Source: Planococcus citri
Taxonomy: Eukaryota; Arthropoda; Insecta; Hemiptera; Pseudococcidae
Assembly (NCBI RefSeq): GCF_950023065.1
Contig: NC_088677.1
Span: 40,440,555-40,504,554, forward strand
DNA: 64,000 bases
Direction: 5' to 3'
Numbering within the stretch: the first letter of the stretch is position 1; the number at the start of each line of letters is the position of its first letter. A program made the translations under genes and the position numbers. This document shows, piece by piece, positions 11,401 to 23,800 of this stretch. Below the pieces are notes generated by a model. That model had not been told where the DNA came from. It made no database searches and saw only the letters and a program-made list of their open reading frames with translations.

Positions 11401-14400
11401 ATATGTACATTGTACGTACGATATATTTTATGTATTAGTCTCCTTATCGACTGTACAAAAAGTTTTTCAACAAACGGCACAATGTTTTCAAGAAAAACTG
11501 GGGTAAATGCTAAATAGGTACCTACTACGTCATAGGTATAATAGGCAATGAACTAATGATAAACATTATAATTATGCTGGACTACACACAAGTCATAGAT
11601 ATTATATTACCTACTTATATACTCATCCACTTTGAAAAGAATAAGGTTAATCGAAAGTTATATATATTTAAAAATAATATGTAGTATAGGAACCTCATTT
11701 ATTTTCTGTAAACTTTTCGCGTTGAGATTTTATCGTAAAATATGGTTAAAAAGTGTACCTATTTCAAGAAAGGAAAAGCTGTCGGTCAAAATCTGGTAGA
11801 ACACGCCGACAAGTGACGTTTGAAAATACATACTACACGAAAAAATGAAATAAGATCGGATTATTTCCCAGGAGCAGTCGAAGTAATGGAATATCTTTCG
11901 TTTCAGTTGAGAAATGGAAATTCGAAATGACGCATCTTGATGACACGGTGGTATAGTAGAACCACCCTGCTGTGACCTGTTTCACATTTAATAATATTTG
12001 ATCAGATTGAATTTTCAGTACCGAGGCAGAAGTTTGACCAACTGAGTTCAGAAAGTAATAGCCAGTCTGGTCCTAAGGGATTAAAATTGTTAGCTAGGAC
12101 TTTTTCTCGTACTCCCCATTTTCTCGATTTCAATTTACAACCATCCATCGCGTCAAATGGTAATCTGTTTAAAATGCAAATTGACGGAAAATCCACCTGC
12201 AATATTTCACTTAGGTATAACGAAATATCTTTAATGTGCACAGTCATCATAGATATTCGACGTCGTTGAATTTAAATTTCTCTATTAAAACCAGACTTAG
12301 TTATCGAATCTCTTTTCAAACGGTGCACCATTTTCTCCTCCATGCATCGAGTAAATTTCAATATACTCGTAGGCAGGTACCTACTTAGTAACCATCCTCA
12401 GTTACATCTGAATGATCATATTTATAATTTTTTTCCTCGTTAAATCGATTTTTAAAACGAATCACATACGCGACGAGATTCTTGCAAAAATGCAAATTTT
12501 CAATCGTTAAATATTATTACGGTGGCACTCGAAAACTTCATCTCGTCCATTAAAAAAAAATCACTTGAAATCTATGAAATGATAATGCCAAATTATTCAT
12601 ACATCTACAAGTACTTGAAGGGAAGATTTCCTACTTTTTATTTTTAAACCATTCTTTGATTCTTACATAGGGATACCTTTGTGAGGGGAAAAATGCATTC
12701 ATGAATAATTCACCGCTTGTAGATACCATTGCATGAAATAACTGTCGCATCCTCGAGTATAAGTACGTACTTGTGCTAAATGTTTACATATATTAGAAAT
12801 AACATTTGATTTTTAACAAATCAGTTCGTCATTGTCATTATCATTAACGATTTTCTGAAACGATTTTAAAATCGAAAAAATTAGATATAGGTACATTACA
12901 TATTCATTAAATGCGTAGGTAGGTAGCTATGCAGAACAAAATTATATGTATTTTGTATTGGAATCGAAATAGGTACCTGATATAGGTGTTAATTAATCAA
13001 AGAACTCAGATTTAGATCTGTTCGTCAAAAAGATCTAGAAATAGGTCAGCCTAAATTTAACGAAGTAAAACTCACAAATGGAAAATTTCGAGTAAGATTT
13101 CTACCGAGATACAGTTACTTGGATAAATATTAAGAGGCAAAATTTTGAAATTAACTTAACAAATCTTAGCTAGACGTAGGCACTAGGCAGGCAGGCAGAC
13201 AGTTGGTTATCTACAAAAAGTTTGCAAGTTTAATTACAATTAGCAACATTTACGAATAGGTATCTCTACCCAACAATAAATGACAAAAATGTTGAAAGTC
13301 AGTGTTGAAAACGTTTTTACTTACGCCTTCATGTTTCGAATTATCAACGTGCGGACTTGGCTTCACTGCAAAGTGTAATTTGTATACCTACCTTCTTGAA
13401 AACCCAATGACAAAAGAATACGTACAAAGAAAATATGCGCAAAGAATTGCAAATAGAATGTAGATTGTAGATGTAGTTAATTCGAATGTAAAAAAAAAAA
13501 CTTTTTAAATTTAAATGCTAATCAGTGTAAAAGTACAAAGTTTAAAATTTTACCAAACCTCTTCTTTAGGTACATTTGCAATTTAATGACTTGAAAATTT
13601 TCAAGCTTCAATTATCTCCGTGTAAATTTGCAAAAAAATATCATTATAACAAATAAGTTATGTCTTATTCAGCTTTTGTGAGTAAGTAGGTAGACTGGTA
13701 GAGGTACGACGGTACGTGGAGTATAATACATACTTTATTACCAACCTATATTGTATGAAGCACTAAAATCAGCTATTCGAAATTCTTTCTCAAATGTATT
13801 AAAATATTTCACAATTTTTTAGAATCTATTTTATTTGAAAAAGAAGCAACAGACCATCTAAAAATAATTAAGTTATACCCTCCGAGAAAAAGTATTCTTT
13901 TTTGAGTATGGTATGTAATATTTTCAAAACTTATATTGTATAGGTACTTATATCTACGTATTGACGACCAAAAAATGAAAAAAAAAAAAACTATGTACCA
14001 ATTCACTATCTACATTCAGAAACGCCTAGAGAAATCAATCACGGCAAAAGTTATGCAATCGCGAGACTAATAAGAGTTTGATTAATTCCTCTCGAATGGA
14101 GATTCTTTAAATCGAAATACTAAAATGAAAAATAAAATACTCGTACTTTGAAACCGTAGATAAGTATAGGTATTTTCTAATACTATCAAAGTCAGAAAAT
14201 TCATTTTTAAAATAGTGCCTACGCCATAATTTCTTTTCGTTTGCTCGGCTTAATTGATAATTTTAATTTTCCCCCCAACGAGGATTTTTTTTTTCGTTAC
14301 CTACATCTTCGTTTCTTTGACGTTTAAAGGTGGGCGAGTTATAACATTAACAGAGAGAACTGACGAGTAGGTAGAAGGTAAGAAAAAAGATTGGTTTTCA

Positions 14401-15742
14401 GTAGATTGAAAATTCAGTTTAAAAAAACCAATTTTTCCGAGTAATAAGATTGGCCCTCATTTTAAATGCCGATTCGACGCTCGACAATCCATCACTTAGC
14501 GCCTAAAGTTGACATATTTACTACTTTGAAATAGATGTTCGCTTAGTTGCCGTTGTCGCTATTAGTACCACACCCTGACATGGTTATTGCTTAAACTGAA
14601 ATTCTTTGAAAGAAATTGAGCTTGCGACTAGACGTTCTACCAAAAAGTGATACATCTTTTAAACAGATTCCCATAAGTAATTACTTTTTCTTTTGTTTCG
14701 GATGACAAAAATTATTAGATACCTACGTAAAATAAATAACATCTCACCAAGAAACTATAATTTGATTATGTCCACGCTGTGTAGTCGAAATTTCCTACTT
14801 GTTAATAAACGGTTCGAACATACGTACGTATGTAGTCTAAAGTAACTACACAACGTTTACTATAAATTTGTATCATTTAAGTGCTGTTAATATAGGTACG
14901 TAGGTCTAGGTACGTATGTAAAGTGTAAATATGGTTTGGGGTACCTACTTCATATAATAATGCATCTCTTCAGTGATTTTGGCAGTTAATATCAACAAAT
15001 ATTCAACACAAAAGCTTGTTTCCATATGTCTGTTAGATAATAATGGTTACCACGAATTAGGCGGGTGGATATTTAGCAAGTAATCAATTACAGTTCTTAG
15101 AAGAAGTAATTTAATATGAGCGAGTATCTCTTTCTATACTGTTTGTTATACCAACATTTAAGTATTTTTACAACTACATTTTTAACGATAAATAGGTGCC
15201 TACTTGGTCCAATATTTTTTGTTAAATCAATTTAGCGTAGCTTTCAAAAAAAATTTAAGCTGCTCAAGCAGAAAATTAGAGTCATACAAAATTTTTGAAT
15301 TTTTTAAAATACCTAGGTATAGTCGAAAATAAATCAAATGATCGGATCCTGGAAAAGCATATTTCGATTGGGCAGCAATGCAATTTCGAGAAAAATTGTA
15401 TGGCATGTACCTTATCAACATTTTAGAACTTTTTTTTGTGGAAAATTTGAGTTCCTAAAAAAAAACAACTATTTTCCTCACATTTGTCAATACTATGGGC
15501 TTCTAATGGGATTTTACTCGTAAATTAAATATGGTCACAAATAAGTCTCTCAATTAAAAACAAAAAAAATAATAACAAAATACAAATTTTTAATTTTGAG
15601 AATGAGAAACAAATCGAATCCTTGGCTTACTTATCCGCATTACATTGGCGCATTCTGCATAATTACTTAATATTGTAGCTTTTGTCATATAGGAGAGCAA
15701 ACGTACTAAAACAAGTCGAACATTGGATTTTCGTAATTATTG
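8440..15742. other. Last intron of the Ig gene; no exon seen
   Basis: Part of the intron 8120-16651 of the minus-strand Ig gene. It is AT-rich with scattered GTAGGTACCTAC-type runs and an (AC)9 microsatellite at 11257-11274. No open frame in it has a recognisable domain. Confidence 0.6.
11257..11274. repeat. (AC)9 microsatellite
   Basis: An uninterrupted AC dinucleotide run of nine units within the last intron of the Ig gene. Confidence 0.9.
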
Positions 15743-16494
15743 AGCTGAAATTTGGCTCACTGAAAGAGCAATGTTTGAAAATAGATGAAAATTGGTTGAC
15801 ATACGGTAGTCAACTCTGAGGCCCCAGAACCAATTTACACGATTTTCAAGCCGATTTGCAGCTGCCGACGTTGATTGCGTTACGATACCTTTTGGAGCGA
15901 TTTGATTGAGGTTTCTGGACAAACGTTTACTTTTGATGGAAGCCTCAGATCGGGTCGAAAACTGTGACAATCGATTCGGGGCGGGCGATCAACTTTAGAA
16001 AGCACAAGAAGTTTTGTTGATTTCCTTTTTTTTTGCTGCAAAAATTAACAATTTTGGAGTTTTCTTTATTTGAGCTTTCCAACAGGTACAAGTTCACTTT
16101 TCACCCCGCTACGTCAAATTTGCGATACACCCACCCTAATCGATTCAAAATGTCGAATTTATGGCAGGATTAAATTTTCAGCAATTGCTGTCAGCAATCA
16201 AAGTTTATCACATTACCTTCTGGACATCAGTTTGAAAATGAAGGAAAACTATTCAGGGTGTCGATTTTAGCATACGAGAAACAAATATCCAGATTTTAAT
16301 TTCTGATTAACTTTTGTTTGTAGAAAATTGAAATACCTACCAATACCCTTACCAAGTAATAGACCATTTCTATCATTTTCAAAAATCTGTCAAAAGGTCA
16401 AAAAATCTACTTCAATAGCTCTCTAAATTTGGTCCTGAGGTGTGAATGACATCAATGACATGCTCTTTCAGTAAGACAAATGTCAGCTTAATTG
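15743..16494. mobile_element. Degenerate foldback element
   Basis: The outer parts match as diverged inverted repeats: AGCTGAAATTTGGCTCACTG with AAAGAGCA on the left resembles AGCTGACATTTGTCTTACTG with AAAGAGCA read from the right. Further in, CCCCAGAACCAATTTA pairs with CTCAGGACCAAATTTA. The centre is poorly matched. It is probably an old non-autonomous transposon; ends are approximate and no target duplication was fixed. Confidence 0.5.
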
Positions 16495-16651
16495 GAGTTG
16501 ACGGGTTGTAGACCTCTCTTGTAAGCATTTTTATTGATTAATGGATCTTTCGAAACTGTCGGAAATCGAGTACCTAGATGATCAAGATTCTACGTCCTTG
16601 CTGCATTAGGTACAGTACCTATATATGAATAATTCAAACAAATAATCTTAC

Positions 16652-16827
16652 CGTTATGTTATGCGCGATCAATCCTTCGATAACTACTCCGGGTGATAGA
16701 GATTTCGATTCTCGTATCCAGAACGCTCTGGTAACAGGAGGATTTGCGCAAAACTCCAACGAAAATGTAACTCTTTGGTTAATTATGGCTGTAATAGTTT
16801 TATTGGCAGGATAAACAATAGGGCTTC
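16652..16827 (-). CDS. Ig-superfamily surface protein, sixth visible exon (Ig5 first half)
   Basis: Acceptor TTATTTACAG, then two bases completing a Gly codon and 58 residues, ending in phase 0 at the donor GTAAGA. It encodes the A to C strands of the fifth Ig domain: SPIVYPANKTIT, the B-strand Cys in TFSLEFCANPP, and the core Trp ten residues later in AFWIRES. It joins in frame to the last exon at HNIT/ESNT, creating an N-glycosylation site at the junction. A Cys in the next exon (KHCQKAEL) may replace the missing F-strand partner. Confidence 0.85.
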
Positions 16828-19277
16828 CTGTAAATAATAATAGAAAAAAAATTATGAAGTATCAGAGACACTCAACAAACATTTTAATGGTCTTTTTTGT
16901 AATTGGCTAACACCGTAGAAAATACCTAAATTATGTAAAAAAATATATAAAATTCAGAATAGAACGAACGTAGCCTACTCGTATAATTCTGAGAACAGTT
17001 ACGTCGTCGTCAGGTGATGTGACATGACATAGATTTTACACTCAACACTCACTCTTAGAAACAGAATATAATGAGAATTATAATATCATTTATAAATAGA
17101 GAACAATTTCCTTTGCGATTTTCCACTCAAAATGTGTAACAAAATTCAAAACCTTTGTTTGAAGAAATTTAAAACCTTTGTTTGAGGAAATTTTAGCGAA
17201 GAGTAAAATTAACGTAAATTATGAAAACTTGAAAACATGTTACATTTTCTAAAGTTATAACTCTCATTATGTCGCCTACAGCTTATCAGATTCGATAAAA
17301 ATATTTCTCTAATCTGCCATTTTCAAGGGAAAAAAGACAGATACGCGAAATTAACAATGTTTCAATTTCCCAACGACTTTAACAGTGTAACGATAAAAGT
17401 TTTAAACGCAAATCTTATCAAATAGGTACCATGGTACCTAAACAATCAAATTTTACATTAAACTTCGGTGATTGTATCTGCAGCTTCACAGACTACAATT
17501 TAAATCAACTTGACCAATCCTGCTGTGTTTGAATTTTATTAACATTAGGTAGATACTCGTACATTGGAGCCAACAACTCATTCTCGAGACAGTATGAAAA
17601 TTACAATAGCTGGCAATTAACATTATCAATTCAGATATACCAACTTCACCACAAGTTTATTAAGTACAATAACAAGCGATGAACAAATTGAACTCTGCTT
17701 GTGAAACTTTTTTTTCAACGAATAGGTACCTACCCGTCTATAAAAAAATGAAGATGATTCTGTCAATAAAAAATTTATAAGAACAGAAAGCAACCCCGCG
17801 GAGTTTTTCAAAATGTTCACAAAAACGTTGGTGTTCAAACAAGATATATTTTATCGCTACCAGCAGGGTAAACCTCGTGATATGAAAGTTGAAAAAAAAG
17901 ACCGAATAAGTAGAATCCTTTCGTAATAAGGAATACCGCTTGCAATTCATTTTTGACAAATGTTATGAACGATGATGATTCGATAGTAAATTTATATTAT
18001 AAGATAGATAAGTTCATCTAACTTTATTTTAGCTCCAGTTATTCGCAGACTTTTCACAATTTTAACGCCGAGTTCTTATCTGTAAATTTTCTAATCGCGT
18101 GCTTCTCCAGCGCATGCTACTTTTTTCTAAAAATAGGTATGTACCTACTTACTTTTCAAAAAATTATCCATCCCTCGTTGGAATTCAACACCATTATTAG
18201 CATTTATACAGTAGGTATCGCAACCTACACTATTTCAAGAAAGAAGTTTAATTTTTGAATGTATTTTCGTGTTAATAAATTATGACTGGAAACATACCTA
18301 CATATGTATCAGTAGCTGAGTATGGTTGGTTTTGGAAAATTTATAAAATATCATACCATCGTCAAAATAATTGTACCCAAGTCAAAAAAAGTTAAAAAAA
18401 AAACTTATTTTTTGAACATTGAACATTCTCCTTATTGCCACCCTCCCCTTCCCTATTCAAAAACGTATTTGAAAACGCAAAAAGAAAATTGCAAACATAA
18501 AGGTCAAGTGAGAACGACAATAAATAAATATAAAAATGGCGAGATATCCACAAGGTGTGTATATTTATTTTATTACCCAGATACGTATTGCTGAGAAGTA
18601 CAAAATTGTGAAGTTAAACCCAAAAACGATTCGAGAATTCCTACAGTAAAATTTATTCTGTAAGTATACCCGTCCTCGTCGCATAAATTATGAGAGAAAT
18701 TCTCATTGTCGAAGGATTTCCAAGAATATTCGATATCGGTACGAGAATCAACATTTGAAAACGGCGTAGAGCCTCTATTTATTGCCAGGAATGAAACTGA
18801 TAGAGGTTCCAAATGGCTTCTTTTTTATTTACATAAGTATTAGAACGGTTCGCTGTCGTGCAACTGACATAATCTTTTTTCTTTCTTTTTTTAAGGATTC
18901 GCTAAATATCTCAAATATATGTACTAGCAAAAAAATCAAGTTTGTCGAATTTTTTTCCAAGGTATCGATGTAGATAAAGTACCTACACACCTACATCTGT
19001 ATCATTTTTTTTTTTAGTGTTTTACAGTTATTCTGTTTATAGCAAAGTGTATGAATTTATATGACCAATGGTGAACTGTAAATAGTTGTAAAAAATTTAT
19101 AGACATGGATAATAAAAATTTAAAAAAAAATTAATTTCAAGTTTTTTTTTTACTTTTTGCTTTTTGCTCACATCTGAAACTCATTTACTTATTAGGTACG
19201 TTGTACGTACCTATAGGTATACCAAAACGGAATAATATCAATTGATGAAATAAGTACAGAAAAAAAGTATGCCACCA
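16828..19277. other. Intron of the Ig gene; no exon seen
   Basis: Part of the intron 16828-28386. It holds a small local duplication of about 22 nt at 17151-17195 (AAAACCTTTGTTTGA twice). No coding exon is recognised. Confidence 0.55.
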
Positions 19278-19297
19278 TCTATATATATTAAAAGAAT

Positions 19298-19652
19298 CGT
19301 GTAGAAAAACCTTGATAGAGTCCGCCAGCCTCTTCTACTGAACCGATTTCAACGAATTTTTTTTTAAAACGTTCCTTTTGACGTGTAGATATGTCATCAA
19401 GAAAAAAAAATTGAAAATTTTGAAATTAAGGGCCGAGAAAATTGAAAAAACACGTTTTCTATTGTGTTTAAACAATAGAATTTCGAATAGAAACCTTGAT
19501 AGAGTCCGTCAGCCTTTTCTATTGAACCGATTTCGACAATATTTTTTTTAAAACGTTCCTTTTGACGTGTAGATATGTCATCAAGAAAAAAAAATCGGAA
19601 ATTTTCAAATTAAGGGCTGAAAAAATTGAAAAAACACTTTCTCTATTGTGTA
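19298..19652. repeat. Two tandem copies of about 184 nt at the Helitron 5' end
   Basis: The segment CCTTGATAGAGTCCG recurs at 19310 and 19494, followed in both by ACGTTCCTTTTGACGTGTAG and ending AATTGAAAAAACAC. The two copies differ at scattered bases, so the duplication is not very recent. Confidence 0.85.
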
Positions 19653-20688
19653 TAAAATGCACGTTTTACAGAATACAATGCGCACGGACAACAATACACT
19701 CAGAACGTTGCTATGTGGGCGTGTCTATAGCATAGGGGTGTTGAGGAGGGAATGTTGTTGTTGTGTTGCGAGTTCCAAAAAAGCAGTTTCTCCTATAGGA
19801 CTGGCATTCATTGCTATACTTGATATTTTCATTTTTTAAAAAACTGGAATGTGGTGTCTGTTAAAATAAAAAGGAGAGGAGGTTCTGCACTTGAGATAAT
19901 TTTTGGTTTAGAATTTTATTTCCACAGTACAAATAGAAATGTTTAGTGGAACTGGAACAAATGTTGGTAAAAAAGTTGAAGTGAAGATAGAGGAAGGGTT
20001 CAGTACAGTGTAGCCAGAATTCTCTCGAGGGAGGGGGCAAAACCAGATTTTTAGGCATAAAAAATCGAAATTAGAGGTAATTTTATGAAAACCCTTTGTA
20101 ATGTATGGTAATTTAATGGAAATGAAGGTGCAATTACAGCTCAAGTGAAGTGAGAACAAAATTTTTTTGAAAAAATGGGTCCACAAAAAACGAAAAAACA
20201 GTTCATTATTGCATGTATTATTTCAAATTTTCACATGCGGGGGGGGGGCAATGGCTCAAGTCACACCCCTCCTATAGCTACGCCGCCACTGGTAGGGTTT
20301 CTATACTTGGGATGCAAATTTGACTACCTTACCTCAGATTTTCATTTAATAGGAATGCATTATTCCAGCATACTCCCTACCTACTCAACAAGAATTTCAA
20401 ATTATTTTTCTACCCAATTTTTACGTATACAGAATTTCAGAAATTTTACTCCTAAAAAATGATGATGTCATGTCAGTATAGGTAGTTATACCAGAGTAAT
20501 TCAACGCCCCAAATATAAATCTGAAGTGAATAGTCAGAAGTTTTTTGAGAAAAAAATGTCGTTAATTCATTTTAAAAATTGATAGAAATATTGTTTAAAC
20601 TTGAATTGTTTTTCTTGAAAAATTTCATTTTTTTTTTTAAATTGTATTTTAGAACCAGAGTAGAATTCGCTATTGACATATAAGAGCA

Positions 20689-20853
20689 GCCCGAGCGAAG
20701 TGAGGGGCATGAGTTGAGTCGTCAAAAAAGCGAGCCCCGAAGGGGCGAGAGGCCTGAGCGAAGCGAGGGCCAGGGCGAGCAGCACGAGCGAAGCGAGTGC
20801 GCGAGCCGTTTGGGGGGCCTGGGTCGCGAAGCGACCTAGGGGGCGAAGCCCCC
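20689..20853. repeat. Array of six short GAA-loop hairpins
   Basis: In about 165 nt, six palindromes each centre on GAA: GCCCGAGCGAAGTGAGGGGC (20689-20708), GCCCCGAAGGGGC (20734-20746), one at 20751-20771, GCACGAGCGAAGCGAGTGC (20782-20800), GGTCGCGAAGCGACC (20822-20836) and GGGGGCGAAGCCCCC (20839-20853). The stretch is strikingly GC-rich against AT-rich surroundings. The last two act as the Helitron terminal hairpins; the role of the others is unknown. Confidence 0.75.
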
Positions 20854-20856
20854 TAG

Positions 20857-23800
20857 TTTCATTTAAATGTAATAATTAATATCGATCAATCCAATACAGC
20901 AATCTTACCCACGCTTTAAATCAAAAAATAATACTCAAGTGCGAGATTCATTTCTAAAGCGTAAATATGTACTTTCCGTATTTCACTCAAACAAGGAAAA
21001 TAACTCTCTCATGAAAAATTTTCCAAGTTCGGAAAAATTTCAAGTAGGTATCGTATTGATCGATTGTTCGAGTACTTGGAAGTAGGTGTTTAATAATCAC
21101 CAACATGCTTTGTAAAAGCATCGTTCAAAGTTGTGAAAAGTAAAAACTTAAAATCAGTTATAAAAAAAAAAAGTTATAATATATTTATTTTACTAGTTTG
21201 TAATGATTGAAAAGTAAAAATGACTTTTCATTTGACAAGACCAGAAATTATCAAATAACATTACCTACACCTAAAAATCTGACAATTTTTTAAAACAAAG
21301 GATTGAGGGTAGCAGCAATATAGCATGTAGTGCAAAAAAAAGAAAAAATTTCAATTTCGATACGTTTTACTACAAAATTCATCAAGAATGAATATTCCTG
21401 AGGCAGCCGTAGCCGTCTGACTGATTTGAATGGTTTAAATGATAAATTGTTGATTCGAAATTCATTCAGCTTATTCAGATTAAAGTTGCGGACTTGCAAT
21501 TTACATAGGACTCGTTCAGCAACTTACAAGTTGAAAATTCACCCTTTTCGTGAAAAAATCAAGCAAAAAACCGAAAAATTAGTGTTTTGCAACAACTTGA
21601 ATTCGATGAAAATCAATTATCATGATGACATAATGAAAAATTTTCGCACTCATAAATACTTATTAATATTTAAATTTTCTCCCCTTTGCCTCAGATTTGG
21701 TCTCGGCTCATTTCTCTTCCCTCCTGCATTTTTTAAAGGCCATTTTTACTACAAAAATCAAATTTTTTCAAAATCCAAATGGACTACATTTTTCTACTCC
21801 TCAGTGTGAATTTAATTCGACCCTTAACTCATTTTTGAAAATTTTTGACTTGTCTGGTTCTTTGCGTGTGGTCTTCAATACATACGATAATTTATACTCC
21901 AAATTTGTTGTTTTTTTTTCTGTTATTTTTATCTACCTACCTACTCTTACCGTCTTACCACATATTTTGATCCCATTAGTTTGTTCAAAAATGAAATGTT
22001 CTCTATATTGACCAACCAACTGGCCTCAGTTTCAATTCTGAACTGATTTGTTTTACTTTGGTAAATCGATAAGTGAGAATTATTCTCTTGAATCTACTGC
22101 GAGTTTATCCGATGTACAGAATATGGATAGATATTGTGAAAAATGAAGAATATCTGATATAGTTACGTATAAGATGATATTTTTAAAGCAAAAAACGTGT
22201 TAAGCTCGAGGGAAAATATTTTTCTTAAGAAACTGATAAAAATACACGAATGAAGTAATATCAGCGAAACGTTAACGGTTCGGAAAAAAGGAAGTTAGAG
22301 AAGAAAAGCACCTTAGACGACGTTAAAGTTTACAGAGACTAAAATTTTCCAGATGTAACAAGGTTGGCATCGTAAAAATATTCGTAATTACGTCGCTACG
22401 AAGTTCCACTACATAAATCTTCATTACGATATTTCTCTGAATGATGAGAATGTGATTTCTTTTTTAGTTGAAATTATTACATTTTCTACAAAGTTTTGCA
22501 TCAACTTTTAAACGTCGTATGTCCTTATGAGTATTGAGGTGAAAGTATTTTCTCAATGTATAAAAAGGTAATTCGTGACAAGTTTGTCGAAAGTTGATAA
22601 TTATTACTAGGTACTACTTTTAAAATCTACCAACAGAATAGTTTAAATAATAATAAGTACCTATAATGATACTTTATACGGTACCTATGTTTTTAAAGCA
22701 GGTTTAATTTAAATTAATTTGGTTATTTGCTCGGGTTCCTTTGCAACCAACAGATATAGAAATGACAAGAACATAAACCCATATTTTATCAGGCTGGAAA
22801 TTGAAACAGTTGTCGTTTTTTTTCCACAATAGATAACTAAAAAAAGAACACGCGCTTTTTGATGAACAAATTTATAGCTGGCGTTCTCCGCCTAATAAAA
22901 AGCTGTCCGTTCTCCGCATACTACACGAATAGAGCTGATCATGAAGAAAATGTGATTCATTTGCTGGTTACTTTTGCTTGCCAAACAGATAACGAAATTT
23001 AATTTTGTCTTAGCTAAAAACGTTGGTACGAAATTTACGAGGCTAATAAATTAAACATATCAATATAAAAAATCGCCATTATTTAAGAGAATTTGTCAGA
23101 AACCGGGTAGTACGACTGCGAATTTGTTAGTTTGTAATTTTCGAACGATTCTTCATTCAAAGAAGAAGGAAAAAGGCCAGCATACAAAAAATTAATGGCG
23201 CTATCGAGTGAATAATTAAATTAGAAATGTTTTGCGCGGATTCACAAAGGATATTGAATGGAAATTAAAGCAGAATTAGCGCTAGCATCATTAACGCCGC
23301 GGTTTCTAATACCGTCACTGTTGGGAGGCACTTTACTGGCAAAATGAAGTTTCAAAAACCGAAGCACCCTGATAAATTGTCTGCATCTGAACGACAGTGG
23401 AGCTTTCTGAATAATCCCTAATAATCGTGGTAAATATATTAACAACGATAAACCGAATGTTCCATTAACTGCGCGAGTGGAAACTTGGCACTATAATTAA
23501 AATTGTTTGTTTTTTTCTCTATTGTTTTGGTTCGGTATTATATGTATAATCAAAGAGAAAAATAAATTATATCGGAACAAATTGGTACAGACTTGTATTT
23601 TCACGCGGGTGTACACAAATTCATGTACTCGTATTATATCCAGTGGCAGTTTCACTATATCTCCGACGATGAAGCTTATGTTTACCAGATTTTTATACGC
23701 CGAATGGGTTCAATTTTAGCCAACCATGAACCATTTTTTTTTCCTCCTCGTTCGAAAAGCTTACGCGTAATCTTGCCTACGAATTTCGTAGGCTAGCAGA

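Larger units (their letters stand above)
19278..20856 (+). mobile_element. Non-autonomous Helitron
   Basis: The element starts with TC (TCTATATATATTAAAAG) after an A at 19277 and ends with CTAG before a T at 20857, the A/T host junction expected of Helitrons, with no target duplication. A subterminal hairpin (GGTCGC-GAA-GCGACC, 20822-20836) lies about 16 nt from the 3' end, as in the family, and another abuts the end. The 5' part has two tandem copies of about 184 nt. There is no Rep/helicase coding region, so it would depend on another copy to move. It sits inside an intron of the Ig gene. An alternative 3' end at the CTAG at 20836-20839 is possible. Confidence 0.7.
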
